Of a DNA stretch of 64,000 bases, positions 1-8,882 are shown in pieces. The DNA comes from Chitinophagaceae bacterium. GTDB taxonomy: Bacteria; Bacteroidota; Bacteroidia; Chitinophagales; Chitinophagaceae. Within the stretch, counting starts at the first letter, position 1, and each line of letters begins with the position of its first letter. The position numbers were made by a program, and so were the translations under genes. Location of the stretch: the NCBI GenBank assembly GCA_017307755.1, contig JAFKGQ010000011.1:248001-312000 (forward strand), given 5' to 3'. The notes beneath the pieces are model-generated. The model had not been told where the DNA came from, ran no database searches, and worked only from the letters and a program-made list of their open reading frames with translations.

Positions 1-535
1 CCAGGTAGGAAGCCAGATGTTTCTGGGGGAAACGCGCCGCTACACCCGGCGCCTGTTGTATAAAGTTGATGTACCGGTCCCTGGCGGACAGACTCAGGTT
101 ATCCACGATACGTTGTGACAGCTTCAGATAAAGGTTCTGATGCAGTAGACGAAAATACCGCTCCAGGGGGGGTACTTGCCTGTATAAAGCCTCCAGGTCC
201 GGACGCTCTATCTGGAGGAGCACCGACGGCTCCACCGCTTCGATATAAAATTGCGCGGGCGTGCCATATAGAAAGCTGTTAAAGTCCGATACCCACGCCT
301 CCTCCACCGCCAATTGCAATACGTGCTCATGCTCCTGCTCGTCCGTAATAAAGGAGCGGAGACTACCTTTTATGACAAAGCTTTCATACCGGCACACCTC
401 CCCCGGCTTTATCAGGTACCCCCGTTTAGCGATCCGGCGTTGCCGGAAAGAGGGCAACACCTTCTCCTCCTGCTCAGACGACAACGGTACATATTTTCGA
501 ATGTGTGTCACCAGCAAATGTCCCAGATGATCCAT
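1..535 (-). CDS. Crp/Fnr-family transcriptional regulator, 3' end outside the window
   Basis: Reading down from the ATG at 535 gives an open frame of 178 codons that runs off the window edge. It begins MDHLGHLLVTHIRKYVPL and continues with a cyclic-nucleotide-binding jelly-roll fold: a conserved RGYLIKPGEVCRYESFVIKG segment, then the acidic/aromatic stretch around residues 60-100 and the long dimerisation helix near 130-150. The last visible residues (ARFPQKHLASYL) are where the C-terminal helix-turn-helix of this family starts, so only the DNA-binding end is missing. Many Bacteroidota members keep the fold without binding cAMP, and no cAMP-contact arginine-serine pair is obvious here. It probably regulates a nearby or distant metabolic gene; the target cannot be read from this window. 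Confidence 0.85.
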   Translation of the reverse strand, partial: MDHLGHLLVTHIRKYVPLSSEQEEKVLPSFRQRRIAKRGYLIKPGEVCRYESFVIKGSLRSFITDEQEHEHVLQLAVEEAWVSDFNSFLYGTPAQFYIEAVEPSVLLQIERPDLEALYRQVPPLERYFRLLHQNLYLKLSQRIVDNLSLSARDRYINFIQQAPGVAARFPQKHLASYL

Positions 536-582
536 CTTATAAAAGTACAAAAGAACGAACCACAGGTTCGATGCCCGAAGGG

Positions 583-614
583 GAAAACAAAAAGCCCCGC
601 CATCAGGCAGGGCT
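583..614 (-). terminator. Rho-independent terminator of the small secreted-protein gene
   Basis: On the minus strand a 9-bp stem (plus-strand arms 593-601 and 606-614, one G-T wobble) with a 4-nt loop is followed by a T-rich tail (plus-strand A run 583-592). It lies 34 nt after the stop of the gene at 648-1082, so that gene is probably transcribed alone. A smaller perfect hairpin (cgaacc/ggttcg, 556-570) lies between it and the Crp/Fnr gene. Confidence 0.85.
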
Positions 615-647
615 CCGGGAGTTCAGGTCAGTTAGCAACGGCTAATC

Positions 648-1082
648 TTATTTCTTTACAGAAGTATACACTTCCCAGCTGTCTCCGTTGGAACGCAAGG
701 TGACCTTGGCGTCGGCGCTTTCCAGTGAAACATAGTAGCAGTTGATGCCATCACCGGTGAATTCAAACAGTTCCGTGATCCAGTAAGCGCTATAGTCGCT
801 CTTCAGGCTCATCAGCAGGTTCATCGGCAGCTGAGAAGAAGTGATATTACGGGTTACGGCCAGCAGGTCGCCGCTGTTGTTATAAAAGGCGAACATGATC
901 ACATCGTTCATCTTAAAGGTCACCTTAGTAAAAGCCTCGTGCGTTTCCGTGCTCATCAACTGAGCATTGCGGAAGTTCCTTTTAAAAGAGGCATTGATCT
1001 CTCCCTTGACGGAGTCTGCAGGTTTTGCAAAACTTACGATGGAAATAAGAAGAGCGAAGGCGAAGGTGGTAATCTGTTTCAT
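648..1082 (-). CDS. Small secreted protein, PepSY-like
   Basis: A 144-residue protein with an N-terminal signal peptide (MKQITTFAFALLISIVSFA, cleavage near residue 19-20). The rest is rich in alternating hydrophobic/aromatic residues, with patterns such as FTKVTFKMNDVIMFAFYNN and LFEFTGDGINCYYVSLE. These resemble the small PepSY-like or beta-lactamase-inhibitor-like proteins that are abundant in Chitinophagaceae periplasms. No catalytic motif is visible. It stands alone: its own terminator lies downstream and a 198-bp gap separates it from the nuo operon. Function is unknown; a role in binding or inhibiting a periplasmic partner is inference from the fold resemblance only. Confidence 0.75.
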   Translation of the reverse strand: MKQITTFAFALLISIVSFAKPADSVKGEINASFKRNFRNAQLMSTETHEAFTKVTFKMNDVIMFAFYNNSGDLLAVTRNITSSQLPMNLLMSLKSDYSAYWITELFEFTGDGINCYYVSLESADAKVTLRSNGDSWEVYTSVKK

Positions 1083-1280
1083 AAAAATTATTTTTTAAAT
1101 GTTGTTGGTTTTTGTTTGCTTCCCGGGCGTCCCCGGTATGCCAGATACAATTCCAGCGCAATGCCAAAACCCTTCAATAACTGAAAATCAACAATTTAAA
1201 AAATTACCCCCCAATACAGGTGTACGGTCCTGATGTGTCAACTGTCCGCTTTTGAGACGATCCCCTGCGCACAACCGGGC

Positions 1281-2681
1281 CTACCACGTATACACCAACG
1301 TATACAACTTATCCAGCAGCACCTGCGGGAAAACCCCCAACAGCACGATCAGTGCAGCCACCACTACCAATAACCCTTTAAACCCGGGCCGTAATTCCAA
1401 AACCTGGGCATCCCCATCCTTGAAATACATCGCCTGGATCACCCGGAAATAGTAATAGACGCTGACGGCAGCGCAAAGCACCGCAAAGACCACCAGCCAG
1501 AAAAAATGCCCCGTCTCGATGACGGAGGCCAGCATATAGTATTTAGCGAAGAAACCCGCCGTCAGGGGGATACCTGCCAGCGAAAGAAGAAATATAGTAC
1601 AGGTGGCCGCCAGCAAAGGTTGATGTCTGGCCAGACCGTTAAACCCTTCAAAAGTATAATCCTTCATCTTGATAAGGATGGCAAAAATTCCGATGGTAGC
1701 AAGGCTATAGGCCGCGGCATAGAGGATAATACCTTCCTTGGCCAGCCCGTTGATAGACAGCAGCGCCAGCAACATAAAGCCCGCCTGTGCGATGGACGAG
1801 TAGGCCAGCATACGCTTGACGCTCTGTTGGAAGACGGCGGTGATATTGCCGATAAACAGGGTTACGGCCGTGATGATCGCCACGAATAGCTGCCACCTGG
1901 GCTGGCTGTCGCCGAACGTCTCATCAAAAAGCCGGATAAACCCGATAAAGATCCCTGCTTTTACGATAGTTGCCATAAAGGAGGTAAAGACCGTGGGCGC
2001 CCCGTCGTAGACGTCAGGTGTCCAGAAATGGAAGGGGGCGGCGGATACTTTAAAGCCCATGGATACCAGCAGCAGCAGCAAGCCTGCCATGTATAGCGCG
2101 GAGAGTTTCTGGCTTCCGATACCCAGGTCGTCGATGGAGAAGGAGCCGTTGGGGCTGGCGCCGTATAAAAAGGCGATCCCCAGTAGCATCACACCCGTCG
2201 AAAAACACCCCATCAGAAAATATTTAAGCGAAGCCTCGTTGCTCTTCAGGTTCCGTTTATCACTGCCTGTAAGGATATACAGGGGTATGGAAATGATCTC
2301 GATACCCAGGAAGAGCATCAGCAGTGTGTTAAAGGTAGTCACCAGGCTCACCCCGCACAGCACAAAAAATATCAGGGCAAAACATTCTGCCACGGGCATC
2401 CGCTGCGCGATGTTCTCGATCTCGCGGCCGGACAGCAGCACGTAGATAAGCGTGCTGGCAAAAATGATCCCATTGGCCAATAGACCAAAAGTGTCAAAGA
2501 ACAGCATTTTATGCGTGTCGACAGGGAAAAGATGATAGCCGATGAGGTCCAGGTAATTGCACACCAGTAGCAATACGAGGCCGATAATGGCCGCATTACG
2601 GATCGTGGACCCTTTGGCCGTAACGATCCCGCTGAACATCATGATGATCCCCCAAACTGCCGATATAATAATTGCGTTCAT
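1281..2681 (-). CDS. nuoN: NADH-quinone oxidoreductase subunit N
   Basis: A 466-residue, highly hydrophobic protein of the antiporter-like (proton-translocating) subunit family of complex I. It has about 14 membrane segments. The family's conserved charged residues are present: a glutamate in the fifth helix (GIEIISIPLYIL near 130), a lysine in helix 7 (MGFKVSAAPFHFWTPDVYDG near 210) and a KRMLAYSSIAQAG segment near 290. It is the last gene of the nuo operon and starts 1 nt after the nuoM stop codon, so translation is probably coupled. No terminator was recognised in the 198 bp downstream. Confidence 0.95.
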   Translation of the reverse strand: MNAIIISAVWGIIMMFSGIVTAKGSTIRNAAIIGLVLLLVCNYLDLIGYHLFPVDTHKMLFFDTFGLLANGIIFASTLIYVLLSGREIENIAQRMPVAECFALIFFVLCGVSLVTTFNTLLMLFLGIEIISIPLYILTGSDKRNLKSNEASLKYFLMGCFSTGVMLLGIAFLYGASPNGSFSIDDLGIGSQKLSALYMAGLLLLLVSMGFKVSAAPFHFWTPDVYDGAPTVFTSFMATIVKAGIFIGFIRLFDETFGDSQPRWQLFVAIITAVTLFIGNITAVFQQSVKRMLAYSSIAQAGFMLLALLSINGLAKEGIILYAAAYSLATIGIFAILIKMKDYTFEGFNGLARHQPLLAATCTIFLLSLAGIPLTAGFFAKYYMLASVIETGHFFWLVVFAVLCAAVSVYYYFRVIQAMYFKDGDAQVLELRPGFKGLLVVVAALIVLLGVFPQVLLDKLYTLVYTW

Positions 2682-2682
2682 A

Positions 2683-4152
2683 CTATGACTTGTAATTCAT
2701 TTTTGTAATGATCAGATCCACCGTCTCTTTCGTCAGATTGAGTATGGGCTTTGGATATACTCCTATCACCACGATCAGTACCACGATCGCCGCCAGGACG
2801 ATCTTTTCATTCAGCCTGATATCCTTTGCTTTTTCCGTCAGCGTATTCGTATTCCCAAAGAATACCCGCTGTATCATATTCAGCGTATAGATAGCCGACA
2901 GGATGATGCTGAGCCCTGCCACCACCGTAAATACGACATTGTATTGCGTTGCTTTTGAAGCGTACACGCCGCTGAAGAGGAGGAATTCCCCGATAAATGC
3001 ATTGGTCAGCGGCAGGGCCACGTTGGCCAGCGCCACGATGACGAGCAGGATGGCCAGTGCGGGCGCCTTTTGCGCCAGCCCGCCCAGCTCGGATATTTTA
3101 CGGGTGCCCAGTTGCCGTTCGATCAGGTCGATGACGATCCAGAGTCCGATGATATTGATCCCGTGATTGAACATCTGGATCATGACGCCTTGCATACCGC
3201 TGGTCGTCGTGGCAAAGATCGCCAGACACATGAGTCCGATGTGAGCGATGGAGCTATAGGCCACCAGACGCTTCAGGTCGTCCTGACGTATGGCCACCAG
3301 CGAAGCGTAGATCATACCGATGATACAAAGGGCGGAAACAGTATCCCCCCAGGCCCAGGTACCCACGGGCAGCACAGGGGCCAGCCAGCGGATGACGCCA
3401 AAAACACCCATTTTCACCATGACGCCGCTGAGCACCATGGTAGTGGCTGTGGGTGATTGTTCATAAGTGTCCGGCTGCCATGTGTGGAGGGGCCAGATGG
3501 GCATTTTGATGGCAAACGCGATAAAGAAAAGCCAGAAAAGCCACAACTGCTCCTGTCCGCCTACCCTGTTCCGCAGATCGTAGAAGCTCTTCATCGAGAA
3601 GCTATGGTCTGCCGTATGGCTGTAGAGCCAGATGATGCCGATCAGCATGAGCAGCGAACCCACGAACGTATAGATAAAGAATTTGAAAGTAGCCTGTATC
3701 CTTTTTTCTCCGCCCCATTGACTACAAAGAAAATAGACGGGGATAAGAGCCAGTTCCCAGAAGAAGTAAAAGAGCAGGGCGTCCATGGCCAGGAATACGC
3801 CCATCAGACCTGCCTGGGACAGGAGCATCAATGCATAAAAGTTCCAGGCTTTCCGATACTCGTCCCGCCAGGTGGCGATAAAGATAACGGGAAAAGCGAT
3901 GGCCGTCAGCAGACAAAGGATCTGGCCCATGCCGTCCAGCCCCACGGTAAAGCGGCTTCCCAGTGCAGGCAGCCATTCCGCATCGGCATTCAACATAGGG
4001 CTCTTTGCCGGCAGCGACAGTCCCCACAGGGAGACGATCAATGCCGCGAGTGACACCAGGAGGCTCCATCCGCGGGCACTTTTCTCATCTTTGATAAAAA
4101 AGCCCGCCAGCCCGCCGATCAAAGGGATCGCTATTAGTAGAACAGGGATCAT
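2683..4152 (-). CDS. nuoM: NADH-quinone oxidoreductase subunit M
   Basis: A 489-residue antiporter-like proton-pumping subunit of complex I with about 14 membrane helices. Recognisable family segments are FFWELALIPVYFL (helix 5 glutamate), FAIKMPIWPLHTWQPDTYEQ (helix 7 lysine and the PLHTWLPDA-like loop) and LKRLVAYSSIAHIGL. Length and order (between nuoL and nuoN) are as expected. The gene starts 18 nt after the nuoL stop codon. Confidence 0.96.
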   Translation of the reverse strand: MIPVLLIAIPLIGGLAGFFIKDEKSARGWSLLVSLAALIVSLWGLSLPAKSPMLNADAEWLPALGSRFTVGLDGMGQILCLLTAIAFPVIFIATWRDEYRKAWNFYALMLLSQAGLMGVFLAMDALLFYFFWELALIPVYFLCSQWGGEKRIQATFKFFIYTFVGSLLMLIGIIWLYSHTADHSFSMKSFYDLRNRVGGQEQLWLFWLFFIAFAIKMPIWPLHTWQPDTYEQSPTATTMVLSGVMVKMGVFGVIRWLAPVLPVGTWAWGDTVSALCIIGMIYASLVAIRQDDLKRLVAYSSIAHIGLMCLAIFATTTSGMQGVMIQMFNHGINIIGLWIVIDLIERQLGTRKISELGGLAQKAPALAILLVIVALANVALPLTNAFIGEFLLFSGVYASKATQYNVVFTVVAGLSIILSAIYTLNMIQRVFFGNTNTLTEKAKDIRLNEKIVLAAIVVLIVVIGVYPKPILNLTKETVDLIITKMNYKS

Positions 4153-4170
4153 AATTATATCTTCAGTTAC

Positions 4171-6063
4171 TTATTTCTTAACGAATAACTCCACCAGGAA
4201 CAAGGCCAGGATGCCGATGACCATCAGCAGCACATAGCCGCCCACCTGACCGCTCTGCAATAGCCTCAGCTGCCGGCCGCCATATTGTACCAATCGGCCC
4301 ACGCCGTTGACAGCCCCGTCGATGATCCATCTTTCCAGCCAGACAAAGAACTTAGCCAATCCGTTCAACGGTCGAACGATGATCGCGTTATACAGCTCGT
4401 CCACATACCATTTATTAGCCAATACTTTTCCAAAGCCGGTAGGTTCTGCCAGTTCGGGTTTGCTTTTGAACCTCGACCACGCCAGCAAGCTGACCACCAG
4501 CGCCAGTCCCGCGGACAAGGCCATCAGCCCCAACTCCGTCCCGTGACTCACCTCCACCGCCGGATGCTCGCCTCCCGCTGCAAATACAGGTTCGAGGAAA
4601 TGTTCCAGCACATGCGCATTAGGTACCAGCGCATCTGGTATCCCCAAAAAGCCCGCCACCGCCGCCAGTATCGCCAGTACGATCAGGGGGATGGTCATGG
4701 CCAATGGGCTTTCATGCAGATGGTGCTCCTGCTCATGCGTACCCCGGAAGGTCCCGCTAAAGGTGGTGGCAAAAAGCCGGAACATATAAAAGGCGGTGAG
4801 CATGGCCGTAAACAACCCGATGACATAGTACACCGGGCTCTTGGCAAAGGCCGCAGACAATATTTCATCTTTTGAAAAGAAACCCGAGAAAGGAGGAATA
4901 CCCGCGATGGCGATACAACCGATCAGGAAGGTAATGCTCGTCACAGGCAGTGCTTTGCGGAGGCCACCCATCTTCCGGATGTCCTGTTCGCCACCCATGG
5001 CATGGATGACGCTGCCCGCGCCAAGGAACAACAGCGCCTTAAAAAAAGCGTGGGTCATGACATGAAACACAGCCCCTGTATAAGCGCCGACACCCAGACC
5101 CAGGAACATATAACCCAACTGGCTCACAGTGGAGTAGGCCAGCACTTTTTTGATATCGTTTTGTTTGAGCGCGATGGTTGCCGCAAACAAGGCGGTCGTC
5201 AGACCGATGACAGCCACCACCGTCTGCGAGACAGGGGCCAGTGAATACAGCGCATTGCTCCGGGCGATCATATAAATACCCGCCGTCACCATCGTCGCGG
5301 CATGGATAAGGGCCGACACAGGCGTGGGGCCTGCCATCGCGTCCGGCAGCCAGGTATATAAAGGTATCTGCGCCGACTTACCCGTGGCGCCGACAAAGAG
5401 CAGTAAAGTAATACCCGTGATTACACCCACCGAAGCGCTCTTCGCGCCGCCAAACACGTCCGTAAACGTCACCGACCCGAACTGCGTAATCATCCAGAAG
5501 ATGGCGATGAGAAAACCAAGGTCCCCGATCCTGTTCATGATAAAGGCCTTCTTGGCGGCATTGCCGTATTCGATGTTCTTGAACCAATAGCCGATGAGCA
5601 GATAGGAACAAAGCCCCACCCCCTCCCATCCTATAAAAAGGATGACGAAGTTGGCGCCCAGCACCAGCAACAGCATGGAAAAAACAAAGAGGTTCAGATA
5701 AGAAAAATATCTGGCATAATGAGGGGCTTCCTCCTCATGCATATAGGCCGTGGAGTAAAGATGGATAAGAAAACCCACCCCCGTGATGATCAGTAAAAAA
5801 AGCACGGAAAGCTGATCTACCTGGAAGGCAAAGGGGATGTGCAGCTTATCAACGCTGATAAAATCAAATAATGTGACGGTCACTGCATGAAAGCCGTCCT
5901 GACGTACCTGTCCAAAGATCAATAGGCTGAGTATGAACGATGCAAGAAGGACGCCGCACCCGACGATCCCCGTCATCCCTTTTGATAAGCTATTACGAAA
6001 GAGGCCGTTGATCAGAAATCCTGCCAGGGGCAGCACAGGGATCAACCAAACTAAGTTTATCAT
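4171..6063 (-). CDS. nuoL: NADH-quinone oxidoreductase subunit L
   Basis: A 630-residue complex I subunit, the most distal proton channel of the membrane arm. The core antiporter-like domain has FIGWEGVGLCSYLLIGYWF (helix 5), ATGKSAQIPLYTWLPDAM (helix 7 lysine and quinone-like loop) and IKKVLAYSTVSQLGYMFLG. The C-terminal 130 residues contain the extra transmembrane and lateral helix that clamps the antiporter subunits together. It starts 1 nt after the nuoK stop codon. Confidence 0.97.
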   Translation of the reverse strand: MINLVWLIPVLPLAGFLINGLFRNSLSKGMTGIVGCGVLLASFILSLLIFGQVRQDGFHAVTVTLFDFISVDKLHIPFAFQVDQLSVLFLLIITGVGFLIHLYSTAYMHEEEAPHYARYFSYLNLFVFSMLLLVLGANFVILFIGWEGVGLCSYLLIGYWFKNIEYGNAAKKAFIMNRIGDLGFLIAIFWMITQFGSVTFTDVFGGAKSASVGVITGITLLLFVGATGKSAQIPLYTWLPDAMAGPTPVSALIHAATMVTAGIYMIARSNALYSLAPVSQTVVAVIGLTTALFAATIALKQNDIKKVLAYSTVSQLGYMFLGLGVGAYTGAVFHVMTHAFFKALLFLGAGSVIHAMGGEQDIRKMGGLRKALPVTSITFLIGCIAIAGIPPFSGFFSKDEILSAAFAKSPVYYVIGLFTAMLTAFYMFRLFATTFSGTFRGTHEQEHHLHESPLAMTIPLIVLAILAAVAGFLGIPDALVPNAHVLEHFLEPVFAAGGEHPAVEVSHGTELGLMALSAGLALVVSLLAWSRFKSKPELAEPTGFGKVLANKWYVDELYNAIIVRPLNGLAKFFVWLERWIIDGAVNGVGRLVQYGGRQLRLLQSGQVGGYVLLMVIGILALFLVELFVKK

Positions 6064-6064
6064 A

Positions 6065-6394
6065 TCAGTGTTTCAGTCGATTTAAGAAATTCACATCAGT
6101 CGAATGCGTGTTTCGATACATCATTACGATGATAGCCAGACCTACGCTCACTTCCGCGGCAGCCACTACCATGATAAAGAATACAAACAGCTGTCCGTCA
6201 ATACCCGCCTGGGGGTTGGTTACGGCCAGCGCATGCTGATGCATCTTCGAAAAAGCCACCAGCAACAGGTTGACTGCATTCAGCATCAGTTCGACGCACA
6301 TGAAAATGATGATCGCATTGCGACGGGTCAGCACCCCTGCCACTCCGATACAAAAGAGGGCCAGCGCAAGAAATATGTAATAGTTGATCGGCAT
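6065..6394 (-). CDS. nuoK: NADH-quinone oxidoreductase subunit K
   Basis: A 109-residue, three-helix complex I subunit. The two membrane glutamates of the family are seen in helix 2 (MCVELMLNAVNLLLVAF) and helix 3 (VVAAAEVSVGLAIIVMMYR). The gene lies 3 nt after nuoJ and 1 nt before nuoL, so all three are tightly coupled. Confidence 0.96.
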   Translation of the reverse strand: MPINYYIFLALALFCIGVAGVLTRRNAIIIFMCVELMLNAVNLLLVAFSKMHQHALAVTNPQAGIDGQLFVFFIMVVAAAEVSVGLAIIVMMYRNTHSTDVNFLNRLKH

Positions 6395-6397
6395 AGT

Positions 6398-6898
6398 CTA
6401 ATCTTTTTTTCCTATCACAACCACTCCAACCATGGCGCTGAGGAACAGCACGCTGGTGATCTCAAACGGCACCACATAGTCCTGGAAGAGCACCAGGCCC
6501 AGGTTGTGTATCAGCCCTATCTCTCCTTTGTTCATCACCGCCAGCTGATTTTTCATGTCCGCATGTTTCAGGGCAGCCACCAGCACCAGCAACAGAGAGC
6601 CCCCCGCCACAACACCCGCGATCTTCAACCACTTGTTCTTCTGCGGCTCGGTGTCGGCGTTCAGGTTCATCAACATGAATACAAAAAGGAACAATACCAT
6701 GATGGCGCCCGCATATACGATCAGGTTGACAATGGCCAGGAATTGTGCGTTCAGCAATATATAATGACCGGAAATAGCCATGAATACGACTATCAGCCAC
6801 AGCACGCTATGCACAGGATTCTTGCTTATCACCACCAGGATGGCGCCGAGCAGCGCCAGTATGCTTAGACCCCAGAACAGAATTTGCGTAATACCCAT
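6398..6898 (-). CDS. nuoJ: NADH-quinone oxidoreductase subunit J
   Basis: A 166-residue membrane subunit with five hydrophobic segments. The family signature around NPVHSVLWLIVVF and NLIVYAGAIMVLFLFVFMLM is clear; the latter helix contains the glycine-rich pi-bulge region that couples quinone chemistry to proton transfer. It is separated from nuoI by 187 bp of repeats, the largest break inside the operon, yet stays in the canonical order I-J-K-L. Confidence 0.95.
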   Translation of the reverse strand: MGITQILFWGLSILALLGAILVVISKNPVHSVLWLIVVFMAISGHYILLNAQFLAIVNLIVYAGAIMVLFLFVFMLMNLNADTEPQKNKWLKIAGVVAGGSLLLVLVAALKHADMKNQLAVMNKGEIGLIHNLGLVLFQDYVVPFEITSVLFLSAMVGVVVIGKKD

Positions 6899-6981
6899 TG
6901 AACAGAACAGTTAATTGTTTCTATCTTTTAATGAATTATGCCTCCTTTGCCGTCCTCATCCCTACTAATGTTTCACTCAGA

Positions 6982-7105
6982 CCTTCGTCGGAGCTGCTTA
7001 GATCTTCGTCGGACCTGCTTCGTCACGGTCCTTCTCGATCGTAACCTTCGTTTCACTCGGTTACCCTCCTTCTCGGTCGTAACCTTCACTTCGCTCGGTT
7101 ACCCT
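6982..7105. repeat. Intergenic repeat cluster overlapping the nuoI stop codon
   Basis: Two imperfect units are visible. Unit A (ccttcgtcggagctgctt, 6982-6999) recurs with two changes at 7003-7020. Unit B is 37 nt, at 7031-7067 and again at 7069-7105, with about five differences. Read on the minus strand, each unit B can form a hairpin in which gtaacc pairs with ggttac. The second unit B runs into nuoI and supplies its last codons and TGA stop. The same A-B arrangement occurs at the nuoG end. It looks like a short non-coding repeat family spread in intergenic DNA; it may affect mRNA stability or translation within the operon. Confidence 0.8.
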
Positions 7106-7625
7106 GTGCCTTCGCAAACTCTTCAGGCTGCGTCACCGGGTTCGGTATCAGCAGCTCTTCCTTCCCGTAAATAAACCCCTTTCTCGTATAGTTGGCCGGA
7201 GCAAAAGTTTCAGACAGATAAATAGCGTCCTTGGGGCAGGCCTCCTCGCAAAGTCCGCAGAAGATACAGCGCAGCATGTTGATCTCGTACTTTGCCGCAT
7301 ACTTCTCTTCCCGGTAAAGGTTCACCTCTTCCGGTAGCCGCTCGGCAGCTTCCATGGTGATCGCCTCCGCCGGACAAGCCACGGCACAAAGCCCACAGGC
7401 CGTGCAGCGCTCTCTCCCCTGCTCATCCCGGTTCAATACATGCAGTCCGCGAAATACAGGACTGAAAGGTCGGGTCTTTTCAGGATAATTCACCGTGGGC
7501 TTTTTCTTGAACATATGCCCGAAAGTGATAGACATTCCCTTTGCGATCGCAGGCAGATACATCCTCTCCCATACCGTCATCGGCTTACGATCTACAGATC
7601 TGGCTCTGCTTGTTAATGGTGCCAT
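7086..7625 (-). CDS. nuoI: NADH-quinone oxidoreductase subunit I (two 4Fe-4S clusters)
   Basis: A 179-residue peripheral complex I subunit carrying clusters N6a and N6b. The two ferredoxin motifs are CTACGLCAVACP (about residues 78-89) and CIFCGLCEEACP (about 122-133). A short amphipathic N-terminus (MTVWERMYLPAIAKGMSITF) contacts the membrane arm. The C-terminal residues GNRAK are encoded by an intergenic repeat unit that also provides the stop codon, so the tail is probably not functionally conserved. Confidence 0.96.
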   Translation of the reverse strand: MAPLTSRARSVDRKPMTVWERMYLPAIAKGMSITFGHMFKKKPTVNYPEKTRPFSPVFRGLHVLNRDEQGRERCTACGLCAVACPAEAITMEAAERLPEEVNLYREEKYAAKYEINMLRCIFCGLCEEACPKDAIYLSETFAPANYTRKGFIYGKEELLIPNPVTQPEEFAKAQGNRAK

Positions 7626-7708
7626 AATTGCGCAAATGTATTTTTATCGGTTCAACTTACCAAGTTTTCTATCGTCTGCCGGCGGTCGTAGCCGGCCGAC
7701 GAGCCGGG

Positions 7709-8782
7709 TTAAAAATGCCAGTGGTTCTGGCGCAGCAGCACCAGGAAGCCCGTCACTAGCATATTGAACAAGGCCAGAGGGATCAATATCTTCCAGCCCA
7801 GCCGCATCAGCTGGTCATAACGGAAGCGCGGTATCGTCCAGCGCACCCACATAAAGAAGAAGATAAAGATCACGATCTTTATAAACAGGCTCACCACCTG
7901 CAATATAGCCAACAGGTTCTGCCCGTTCGCCTGCCCGAACGATGCGTCATTCACGAACGGGATATCATAGCCGCCCCAATATAAGGTAGCCATCACGGCG
8001 CTGCTGATAAACATGTTGACATATTCCGCAAAAAGATAAAAACCCAGCTTCATGGAAGAGTACTCCTGGTGGTAGCCGAAGTTCAGCTCGTTCTCGGCCT
8101 CGGAAAGGTCAAAAGGAGTACGGTTACACTCTGCAAACGCGCAGATAAGGAAGATAAGGAAACCCAGGGGCTGCAGCAGCACATAGTAATGACCTTGCTG
8201 TTGCTGCTCGACGATGGTCTTCAGACTCAGCGAACCCGTGATCATCAGTAGGGCGATAATGCTGATCCCCATCGCCAGTTCATAAGAGATGATCTGCGAG
8301 GCCCCGCGAATAGCCGCCAGCAGCGAGAATTTATTGTTGGAAGCCCAGCCTCCGATCATGACGCCGTACACGCCCATACTCACGACGCCAAAAATATAGA
8401 GGATGCCGATATTCACATCTGCTATCTGCAGGGATATATCGCGGCCAAAAAGATGGAAATGACTGCCCCAGGGTACGACGGCGCTGGTCATCATCGCCGT
8501 CAGCATGGCCAGACCAGGCCCCAGCACGAACAAAAATCTGTTGGAGCTGTTAGGTATGATCTCTTCCTTCATAAAGAGTTTCAATCCGTCCGCCAATGGC
8601 TGGAAGAGTCCGCCAGGCCCCGCCCGGTTGGGCCCCCGGCGGTCCTGCATAAATGCCGCTACCTTCCGTTCGCCCCAGGTTTCATACATGGCCACCAGCA
8701 GCGAGACGCTGATGATGATGGCGATCAGAATTGCTTTCTCTACCAATAAGATCCAATCGATGCTTAGTAACGTTAGATACAT
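7709..8782 (-). CDS. nuoH: NADH-quinone oxidoreductase subunit H
   Basis: A 357-residue membrane subunit that forms the quinone channel. It has eight or nine helices and the family loops ERKVAAFMQDRRGPNRAGP (N-terminal) and AECNRTPFDLSEAENELNFG, followed by YHQEYSSMKLGFYLFAEY, which line the quinone cavity. The stop is followed on the minus strand by a GC-rich hairpin (gccggc arms near 7679-7697) in the 83-bp gap before nuoI. Confidence 0.96.
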   Translation of the reverse strand: MYLTLLSIDWILLVEKAILIAIIISVSLLVAMYETWGERKVAAFMQDRRGPNRAGPGGLFQPLADGLKLFMKEEIIPNSSNRFLFVLGPGLAMLTAMMTSAVVPWGSHFHLFGRDISLQIADVNIGILYIFGVVSMGVYGVMIGGWASNNKFSLLAAIRGASQIISYELAMGISIIALLMITGSLSLKTIVEQQQQGHYYVLLQPLGFLIFLICAFAECNRTPFDLSEAENELNFGYHQEYSSMKLGFYLFAEYVNMFISSAVMATLYWGGYDIPFVNDASFGQANGQNLLAILQVVSLFIKIVIFIFFFMWVRWTIPRFRYDQLMRLGWKILIPLALFNMLVTGFLVLLRQNHWHF

Positions 8783-8818
8783 TCTATCTTAAATTATAGT
8801 ATTCTTACCTTGGCTAGG

Positions 8819-8882
8819 CCTTCGTCGGAGCTGCTTCGACACGCTCCTCCTCGGTCGTAACGTTCACTTCGTTCCGTTAGCT
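8819..8882. repeat. Second copy of the intergenic repeat, overlapping the nuoG stop codon
   Basis: Unit A (ccttcgtcggagctgctt, 8819-8836) is identical to the copy at 6982-6999. A diverged unit B follows (about 8846-8882), with the shared core tcggtcgtaac. As at nuoI, unit B enters the upstream gene on the minus strand and provides the final codons (reading ...NGTK) and TGA of nuoG, with the stop at the same place within the repeat (after gaag). Confidence 0.8.

Noticed and set aside
1083..1280. Terminator of the nuo operon
   Set aside because: No stem followed by a T tract could be found on the minus strand in this gap.
2059..6868. Long plus-strand ORFs opposite nuoN to nuoJ
   Set aside because: Shadows of the nuo genes; they lack a family resemblance and the minus-strand genes are certain.
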